Source of the DNA: Pseudomonas citri
Lineage (GTDB): Bacteria > Pseudomonadota > Gammaproteobacteria > Pseudomonadales > Pseudomonadaceae
Assembly (NCBI RefSeq): GCF_025336485.1
Contig: NZ_JAODAB010000008.1
Location: forward strand, 124,001-188,000
DNA length: 64,000 nt
Direction: 5' to 3'
The notes beneath the pieces were generated by a model. The model was not told the origin of the DNA. It saw nothing but the letters and a program-made list of their open reading frames with translations, and ran no database searches. Position 1 is the stretch's first letter, and each line of letters begins with the position of its first letter. A program made the translations under genes and the position numbers. Positions 59,128 to 64,000 of this stretch are shown here, in pieces.

Positions 59128-59165
59128 CCTTCTGAGGGAGCGAGCCCGCTCGCTCCCTCAGAAGG
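59128..59165 (+). terminator. Perfect 17-bp palindrome after the dehydrogenase gene
   Basis: CCTTCTGAGGGAGCGAG and its exact inverse enclose CCCG. The stem is long and GC-rich but no T tract follows. GAGGGAGCGAGC recalls the second repeat family, so it may be repeat-derived. Confidence 0.6.
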
Positions 59166-59258
59166 CCCTGTCAGGGTTTGGTCAATACGCCACTGTTCCC
59201 GTCGGACGACGATACAGGCAAGATGAAGGCCTGCAAGCCAGAACACAGGAAGCTGATC

Positions 59259-60722
59259 GTGACCGAAGCGTTTATTGTCGTTCAAACCGCCGAACAAGCC
59301 GTGGATCGGCTGGCGGCCCTGCATGAGCGTGCGACCACTGCGCTGAACCAGGCGCTCATGCGTTATCTCAAGGACCGCATCGAGCCGGACGCCGAGCAAC
59401 GTGCATTGTTTCGCTACCCCGCCCTGCGCCTGACCTATCACTGCCATGGCGAAGTTCCGCAGACCACCCGTGCCTACGCCAAGGTCCAGTTGCCGGGCAC
59501 CTACAGCGTCACCGTGACCCATCCTGCCGCGTTCCGTAAGTACTTGCTGGAACAACTGACCCCGCTGATGCACGACTTTACCGTCACCGTGGAAGTGGGC
59601 GTCAGCGAGCAGAACATCCCGTATCCGTACGTGGTGGAGCAAGGTGATGAACTGGCCGGTTCCGGCGTGACCGCTGCGGTGTTGGCGCGGGTGTTCCCCA
59701 GCACCGACCTGTCGGCCGCCACCGATGGCATCGCCGATGGTCTCTACGACTGGGAAAACACCGACCCGCTGCCCCTGGCGCTGTTCGACGCCGCCCGGGT
59801 GGATTTCTCCCTGCGCCGGCTGGTGCACTACACCGGCAGCGATTGGCGCCATGTGCAACCGTGGATCCTGCTGACCAACTATCACCGCTATGTGGACCAG
59901 TTCATCGTCCATGGCCTGGAGCAGTTGCGCAGTGATCCGCGTTTCGTGCGCATGGTCTTGCCGGGCAACGTGATCATCGACAAGAGCATGAGCCACGACG
60001 AAGCGTCGGCCATTGCCGCGGGCGTGGTCTGGCACCGCTATCAGATGCCGGCCTATCACCTGCAGGCCAGCGATGGCCATGGCGTGACCCTGGTGAACAT
60101 CGGCGTCGGCCCGTCCAACGCCAAGAACATCACCGACCACCTGGCGGTGCTGCGCCCGCACTGCTGGCTGATGATCGGACACTGCGGCGGGCTGCGGCAG
60201 TCACAGACCATCGGCGACTACGTGCTGGCCCACGCCTACATGCGCCGCGATGGCATTCTCGACCGCGTGGTGCCGCCGAACATTCCGATCCCGGCTCTGG
60301 CCGAAGTGCAGTTGGCGCTCCAGCAGGCCGCCGCGAACGTCACCGGCGAAAAGGGCGAGGAGTTGAAGAAACGCCTGCGCACCGGCACCGTGCTGACCTA
60401 CGACGACCGTAACTGGGAATTGCGCTGGGCCCAGGAGCGCCCGTTGATCAACCTGTCCCGCGCCGTGGCGGTGGACATGGAAAGCGGCACCATCGCTGCC
60501 CAGGGTTATCGCCTGCGAGTGCCGTATGGCACGTTGCTCTGTGTGTCGGACAAGCCGCTGCACAGTGAAATCAAGCTGCCGGGTTCGGCGAACGCGTTCT
60601 ATGAGCGGGCGGTCAACCAACACCTGAAGATCGGTATCGCGGCGTTGGACCTGTTGCGCACCGAGCTCAACTCCCTGCACTCACGCAAGTTGCGCAGTTT
60701 CGACGAACCACCGTTCCGCTGA
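59259..60722 (+). CDS. amn: AMP nucleosidase
   Basis: 487 residues from a GTG at 59259, chosen because AGGA lies 8 bases upstream and the following TEAFIVVQTAEQAVDRL looks like the family start; an ATG at 59223 is in frame with a poorer site. The N-terminal Amn domain and the C-terminal nucleoside-phosphorylase-like domain (VNIGVGPSNAKNITDHLA; VAVDMESGTIAAQGYR) are clear. It splits AMP to adenine and ribose-5-phosphate, tuning the adenylate pool. Confidence 0.94.
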   Translation: MTEAFIVVQTAEQAVDRLAALHERATTALNQALMRYLKDRIEPDAEQRALFRYPALRLTYHCHGEVPQTTRAYAKVQLPGTYSVTVTHPAAFRKYLLEQLTPLMHDFTVTVEVGVSEQNIPYPYVVEQGDELAGSGVTAAVLARVFPSTDLSAATDGIADGLYDWENTDPLPLALFDAARVDFSLRRLVHYTGSDWRHVQPWILLTNYHRYVDQFIVHGLEQLRSDPRFVRMVLPGNVIIDKSMSHDEASAIAAGVVWHRYQMPAYHLQASDGHGVTLVNIGVGPSNAKNITDHLAVLRPHCWLMIGHCGGLRQSQTIGDYVLAHAYMRRDGILDRVVPPNIPIPALAEVQLALQQAAANVTGEKGEELKKRLRTGTVLTYDDRNWELRWAQERPLINLSRAVAVDMESGTIAAQGYRLRVPYGTLLCVSDKPLHSEIKLPGSANAFYERAVNQHLKIGIAALDLLRTELNSLHSRKLRSFDEPPFR

Positions 60723-60792
60723 TCGGAGGGTGGTTATTTAACGGTCGGGCCACTAGCATGGTCGGCCCTGACCGTTAGATGTTGTATTCGCC

Positions 60793-61428
60793 ATGTCCCG
60801 TCCCCCGCGTCCCGCTTCCCGCCGTCCCGGTGCGAAGCCGCACGTCCCTGGTCCGCGCCGTGTGGCCAAGGCGCCGCCGGCCGAGCCCAGGCTCATCCTG
60901 TTCAATAAACCCTTCGATGTGCTGACGCAGTTCAGCGACGGCGAAGGGCGGGCGACGCTCAAGGATTTCATCGACGTGCCCGGCATCTACCCGGCCGGAC
61001 GGCTGGATCGTGACAGCGAAGGGCTGCTGTTGCTGACCAACGATGGGCAATTGCAGGCGCGCATCGCCGATCCCAGGCACAAGTTGGCCAAGACCTACTG
61101 GGTGCAGGTGGAGGGGGAGCCGAGCGCCGAACAATTGCAGCGTTTGCGAGAGGGCGTGGAGTTGAACGACGGCATGACCTTGCCGGCCGAGGCGCGCGAA
61201 CTGGAGGAACCGCAATTGTGGCCGCGCAATCCGCCGGTGCGTTTTCGCAAGAGCGTGCCCACGAGCTGGCTGGAACTGGTGATACGCGAAGGGCGCAACC
61301 GCCAGGTGCGGCGCATGACCGCCGCCGTGGGCCTGCCGACACTGCGTCTGGTACGGGTCAGGATCGGCGATTGGACGATCGATGGGCTCGATCAGGGCCA
61401 GTGGAAAGAAGTGCCGGCGCGCTTATAA
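60793..61428 (+). CDS. rluE: 23S rRNA pseudouridine synthase RluE
   Basis: 211 residues. A basic Pro/Arg-rich N-terminus (about 30 residues) precedes the RsuA-family core with catalytic Asp in [19 protein letters not shown] and the later [25 protein letters not shown] points to RluE, which makes pseudouridine 2457. It ends in TTATAA, shared with the convergent gene. Confidence 0.88.
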   Translation: MSRPPRPASRRPGAKPHVPGPRRVAKAPPAEPRLILFNKPFDVLTQFSDGEGRATLKDFIDVPGIYPAGRLDRDSEGLLLLTNDGQLQARIADPRHKLAKTYWVQVEGEPSAEQLQRLREGVELNDGMTLPAEARELEEPQLWPRNPPVRFRKSVPTSWLELVIREGRNRQVRRMTAAVGLPTLRLVRVRIGDWTIDGLDQGQWKEVPARL

Positions 61429-61632
61429 CGTCCCGGATTCGATCAGGCCGATCACCACGCTCTTGATCACGAACGCGGCCACGCCGAGGCCCAGCACGAA
61501 AAACAGGATGAACGAGCCGAAACGCCCGGCCTTGGATTTCTTCGCCAGGTCCCAGACGATAAAACCCATGAAAATGATCAGGATGCTGACCAGGCCGGTC
61601 ATCATCCACTCTTCGAAAACAGCAGGATCCAT
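61423..61632 (-). CDS. DUF2788 small membrane protein
   Basis: 69 residues from the ATG at 61632 ([13 protein letters not shown]). Two membrane segments (about 12-28 and 41-62) with a basic cytosolic loop ([11 protein letters not shown]) match DUF2788, unknown in function. Its last six bases are the same palindromic TTATAA that ends rluE. Confidence 0.85.
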   Translation of the reverse strand: MDPAVFEEWMMTGLVSILIIFMGFIVWDLAKKSKAGRFGSFILFFVLGLGVAAFVIKSVVIGLIESGTL

Positions 61633-61748
61633 CAGGACACTCCGGCGTGGGCGGGGTTGCAAAGGCGGGGCGAGTATACGGCATGGCGCGCGGGGGAGGG
61701 ATTGGCCTGCGGCGGTGTGTCGCAGCTATTCATCGCCTGGACTGACGC

Positions 61749-61782
61749 GTTGTGGCGAGGGAGCAAGCTCCATCGCCACAAC
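61749..61782. repeat. Palindromic repeat/terminator after the Lrp gene
   Basis: GTTGTGGCGA-GGGAGC-AA-GCTCCA-TCGCCACAAC lies 6 bp beyond the stop of the leftward regulator. Same family as 45155-45187 and 1427-1450. Confidence 0.75.
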
Positions 61783-61787
61783 AGCGG

Positions 61788-62267
61788 TCAGTTGCGCAGA
61801 TGCGTCAACGGCAGTTCGGTGCTGCTGAGTACCTGATTCAACACAAAGCTGGACCGCACGCTGGTGACGCCGTCGATCCGGGTCAGGTGCCCCAGCAGCA
61901 GTTTCTGGTAATGGTCCATGTCGGGCACCACGACCTTGAGCTGGTAGTCGGCGTCCATGCCGGTCACCAGGCTGCATTCCAGCACTTGCGGCAGGTTGCG
62001 GATGGCGGCTTCGAAATTCTCGAAGCGCTCGGGGGTGTGGCGGTCCATGCCGATCAGCACATAGGCCGTCAGGCTCAGGCCGAGCATTTTGCGGTCGAGC
62101 AGGGCGACCTGGCGGGTGATGTAGCCGTCATCCTCCAGTTGCTTGACCCGTCGCGAACAGGGGGAGGGTGACAGGCCAATGCGCTCGGCCAGTTCCTGGT
62201 TGGAGATGCGCGCGTCGCGCTGCAATTCCGCCAGAATGCTCAGGTCGTAACGGTCGAGTTTGCTCAT
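61788..62267 (-). CDS. Lrp/AsnC-family transcriptional regulator
   Basis: 159 residues. N-terminal helix-turn-helix (LDRYDLSILAELQRDARISNQELAERIGLSPSPCSRRVKQLE) and a C-terminal RAM/ACT-like domain (LVTGMDADYQLKVVVPDMDHY). Leucine-responsive family regulators respond to amino acids; the effector here is not evident. P. aeruginosa PA3965 sits in the same place. Divergent from the small-transcript candidate at 62381. Confidence 0.93.
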   Translation of the reverse strand: MSKLDRYDLSILAELQRDARISNQELAERIGLSPSPCSRRVKQLEDDGYITRQVALLDRKMLGLSLTAYVLIGMDRHTPERFENFEAAIRNLPQVLECSLVTGMDADYQLKVVVPDMDHYQKLLLGHLTRIDGVTSVRSSFVLNQVLSSTELPLTHLRN

Positions 62268-62380
62268 TGAACGGGCCTTTATCTTGATAATTGCGACGGA
62301 TTATCTATCCGGGGTTAAAAATTGCGCAAGTGGTGTTTATTCAAGCAATCTTCGCAATCATCTGTCGCTGCTCCAGGCCT

Positions 62381-62515
62381 ATGCTTACCACCAAGATCAC
62401 TGCTCGGACAAACAGTCCAGTGCAGCCCGCCCAATCCGGCCGGCTGCGGCCGCAGTACCCACCGGTACTGGCAGGCCCCCGAGCTGCACACCGTCCAGAA
62501 GACCGTGTGAGGTGA
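62381..62515 (+). CDS. Possible 44-residue ORF (or part of a small RNA)
   Basis: An ATG at 62381 preceded by CCAGGCCT opens 44 codons, basic and proline-rich (R, P, Q dominate), ending TGA at 62515. A strong rho-independent terminator lies 39 bp later, so a rightward transcript of about 200 nt is likely. The peptide matches nothing I know, and its composition could be chance in GC-rich DNA, so the product may be an RNA. Confidence 0.25.
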   Translation: MLTTKITARTNSPVQPAQSGRLRPQYPPVLAGPRAAHRPEDRVR

Positions 62516-62553
62516 GCCGGCGTCAAAAGCGTCGAGCACGGACTAGATTTTTC

Positions 62554-62583
62554 AAAGGGAGGCCGACGGGTCTCCCTTTTTTA
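62554..62583 (+). terminator. Strong rho-independent terminator upstream of the DUF6515-like gene
   Basis: AAAGGGAG (62554-62561) pairs with CTCCCTTT (62572-62579) followed by a T run. It ends a rightward transcript in a region with no known gene and isolates the following gene. Confidence 0.85.
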
Positions 62584-62682
62584 ATGCCTGCGAAATAAAC
62601 CCCGTGGCTGATAATCTGTTGCCGAACCGGCCTGGGCTTTTCCAGTCTTACGATCAGGCCCCGAACTGTTGTGAGGAATTTC

Positions 62683-63708
62683 ATGAAGTCGCGCATCTGG
62701 CGTTTGGCAGGTGTTGGTCTGTTGTTGGCAAGTGTCAGTGCGCAGGGAGTGGCCGACGATCAGCAAAACCGCGGTGGGCCGGACGGCGACCGCGGCCATG
62801 AAGGACGGGGCAGCGGCCAGGGCTATTCGAACCAGCCACGGCCGCAAAGCAACGAGATCATTCGAGGCGACAACAGCCGTCAGTTCGAGGTCAAGCCGCT
62901 GCCTCAATACCAAGGCGGCCAGCACGATTATCGCGTTCCCCTGGACACCAACGTTCATGGCCGTCCACAGCCGCAACCCGGTAACAACCTGCCTATCCAG
63001 GGCCGGCCCGACAGCGTGACCCAGACCCGGGAACCGCAACCGGGCTATTACCGGGATATTCCCCGTCGCAGCGACGGCTATCCGAGTGGCGGCCAACGGC
63101 CAGACTGGAACCATCGCTCCGATCAGGACCATCGCCCCGACCAGCGCTGGCAGGGCCGGCCGGACGGTCGTGGCAATGGCTGGGGGCCGGGGCCAAAGTA
63201 TCGCCCTGGCTATGTGATCGACCGTTTCCCGGAACGCAACTATCGCATCCCCTATCGCGGCCAGGACTATTTCTATTCGGGCGGCTACTGGTATCGCCCC
63301 CATGGGCCACGTTACGTGGTGGTCGAGCCGCCACGGGGCATTCGTACCCGCTACCTGCCCGATTACGCCCGGGAGGTGTGGATCGGCAGCTCGCTGTTCT
63401 TCCTCGCCGCTGGCGCCTACTACGTCTACGAGGCCAGCACCCAGGATTACGTCGTGGTCGAGCCGCCCGTGGTCAATCCATCGCCTCAACCCCAAGGCAA
63501 CAGCTTTGACGTGGTGGCCTACCCGGTCAACGGCCAGTCGCCCGAACAGGTCAACCAGGATGGCTACGACTGCTATCGCTGGGCGGTGCAGCAGAGTGGC
63601 TTCGATCCGCGCAACTACACCTACCCGCCGGCCCCGGAAGTGGTGCAGACCTATCGCCAGGCCGAGGGCAGTTGCTTGAGCAGTCGTGGGTATCAGGTGA
63701 CCTATTGA
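62683..63708 (+). CDS. Secreted Gly/Pro/Arg-rich protein with a C-terminal membrane segment (DUF6515-like)
   Basis: 341 residues from the ATG at 62683 with GAGGAA upstream. Signal peptide (cleavage near GVADD, about residue 25), then about 150 residues of low-complexity Gly/Gln/Arg/Pro/Asp sequence, a Tyr-rich stretch (YFYSGGYWYRPHGPRYVVVEPP), one hydrophobic segment (SSLFFLAAGAYYVYE) and a C-terminal conserved part with QSPEQVNQDGYDCYRWA and two cysteines. This resembles the pseudomonad family now called DUF6515. Function unknown; an envelope location is likely. Confidence 0.75.
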   Translation: MKSRIWRLAGVGLLLASVSAQGVADDQQNRGGPDGDRGHEGRGSGQGYSNQPRPQSNEIIRGDNSRQFEVKPLPQYQGGQHDYRVPLDTNVHGRPQPQPGNNLPIQGRPDSVTQTREPQPGYYRDIPRRSDGYPSGGQRPDWNHRSDQDHRPDQRWQGRPDGRGNGWGPGPKYRPGYVIDRFPERNYRIPYRGQDYFYSGGYWYRPHGPRYVVVEPPRGIRTRYLPDYAREVWIGSSLFFLAAGAYYVYEASTQDYVVVEPPVVNPSPQPQGNSFDVVAYPVNGQSPEQVNQDGYDCYRWAVQQSGFDPRNYTYPPAPEVVQTYRQAEGSCLSSRGYQVTY

Positions 63709-63724
63709 GATCAGTAGGGAACCT

Positions 63725-63750
63725 GTTCTTGTGGCGAGGGGATTTTCTGT
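63725..63750. repeat. Half-copy of the GTGGCGAGG repeat
   Basis: CTTGTGGCGAGGGGATTTTCTGTGG lies in the 50 bp between convergent genes. It is one arm of the palindromic family seen at 45155-45187, with the second arm lost. Confidence 0.5.
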
Positions 63751-63758
63751 GGAGACGG

Positions 63759-64000
63759 CTACGCCTTGGCGCCTTTCACCACCTCGGTCGGATCAGCATG
63801 CACCAACACCTCGGCCTTCGGATAAGCCTCATGGATGGCGTCGGCGGCCTGGTCGCTGATGCCGTGGGCCACTGAGAGGGTCAGTTCCCCCGGCAATTCC
63901 AGGTGCAGTTGCACGAACCAGTGGTTGCCGGATATCCGCGTGCGCAGGTCATGGGCGCCGAGCACGCCGGGCACGGCGCAGGCCAGTTCCAGCATGTGCT
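63759..64000 (-). CDS. Cation diffusion facilitator (FieF/YiiP-like), C-terminal fragment at window edge
   Basis: Only the last 80 or so residues are visible; the frame stays open to 64000. The cytosolic domain of cation efflux proteins is recognisable: HDLRTRISGNHWFVQLHLELP, then AHGISDQAADAI and VLVHADP, with the histidines and aspartates that bind zinc or iron in YiiP. The conserved neighbourhood (PA3963 beside PA3965) supports the call. Confidence 0.85.
   Translation of the reverse strand, partial: HMLELACAVPGVLGAHDLRTRISGNHWFVQLHLELPGELTLSVAHGISDQAADAIHEAYPKAEVLVHADPTEVVKGAKA

Overview
The window reads as chromosome of a Pseudomonas, most likely of the P. fluorescens complex. It is GC-rich, carries many REP palindromes of the type built around GTGGGAGCAAGCTTGCTCGC, and its gene order matches from memory the P. 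aeruginosa block from ppa down to lrp/fieF (eutBC-eat-aldehyde dehydrogenase-eatR, mpl-ubiX, proA-nadD-rsfS-rlmH-mrdA-rodA-mltB-rlpA-dacC-lipBA, holA-lptE-leuS, lnt-corC-ybeY-ybeZ-miaB, hemL-thiE-thiD-ladS, amn). No tRNA, rRNA, CRISPR array, insertion sequence or prophage was found.

Left edge (1-2.4 kb): an arsenic operon (arsR then an ArsJ-type GAPDH running off the window), a 584-bp gap with an orphan terminator and REP debris, and an orphan XRE-S24 (CI/PrtR-like) repressor. 2.4-5.5 kb: ppa, a zinc peptidase of the MtfA family, a DedA membrane protein, a REP cluster and an acetyltransferase. 5.5-13.4 kb: a complete ethanolamine pathway (permease, EutBC lyase, acetaldehyde dehydrogenase) with its sigma-54 activator EatR; both target transcription units have good -24/-12 elements. 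An AT-richer 2-oxoglutarate/Fe(II)-type oxygenase gene (13.6-14.6 kb) interrupts the conserved order before mpl-ubiX.

16.7-24.1 kb: small lipoprotein, NAD(P)-binding protein, a striking MORN-repeat plus C13 (legumain-like) peptidase lipoprotein, a MaoC hydratase, a CidA/LrgB pair, a LON-domain protein, a DedA-PAP2 fusion and 3-methyladenine glycosylase. 24.3-35.8 kb: one long co-oriented run for proline and NAD synthesis, ribosome silencing and modification, cell elongation (PBP2, RodA, MltB, RlpA, DacC) and lipoate synthesis. 35.8-36.5 kb holds no gene but a large inverted-repeat element. 36.6-50.6 kb: LD-carboxypeptidase, a second lytic transglycosylase, a tiny arfA ribosome-rescue gene with a terminator inside its own reading frame, then holA, lptE, leuS, lnt, corC, ybeY, ybeZ/phoH and miaB. 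50.7-64 kb: DUF1820, a Sel1 protein, hemL, thiE, thiD, ladS (hybrid kinase), an AidB-like dehydrogenase, amn, rluE, DUF2788, an Lrp regulator, a possible unannotated small transcript, a secreted DUF6515-like protein and the end of a cation-efflux gene.

The points I would look at first are the MORN-C13 lipoprotein, the arfA intragenic terminator, the decaying tandem 15-19-nt units that flank several REP palindromes, the 657-bp inverted-repeat element, and the small transcript candidate next to lrp.
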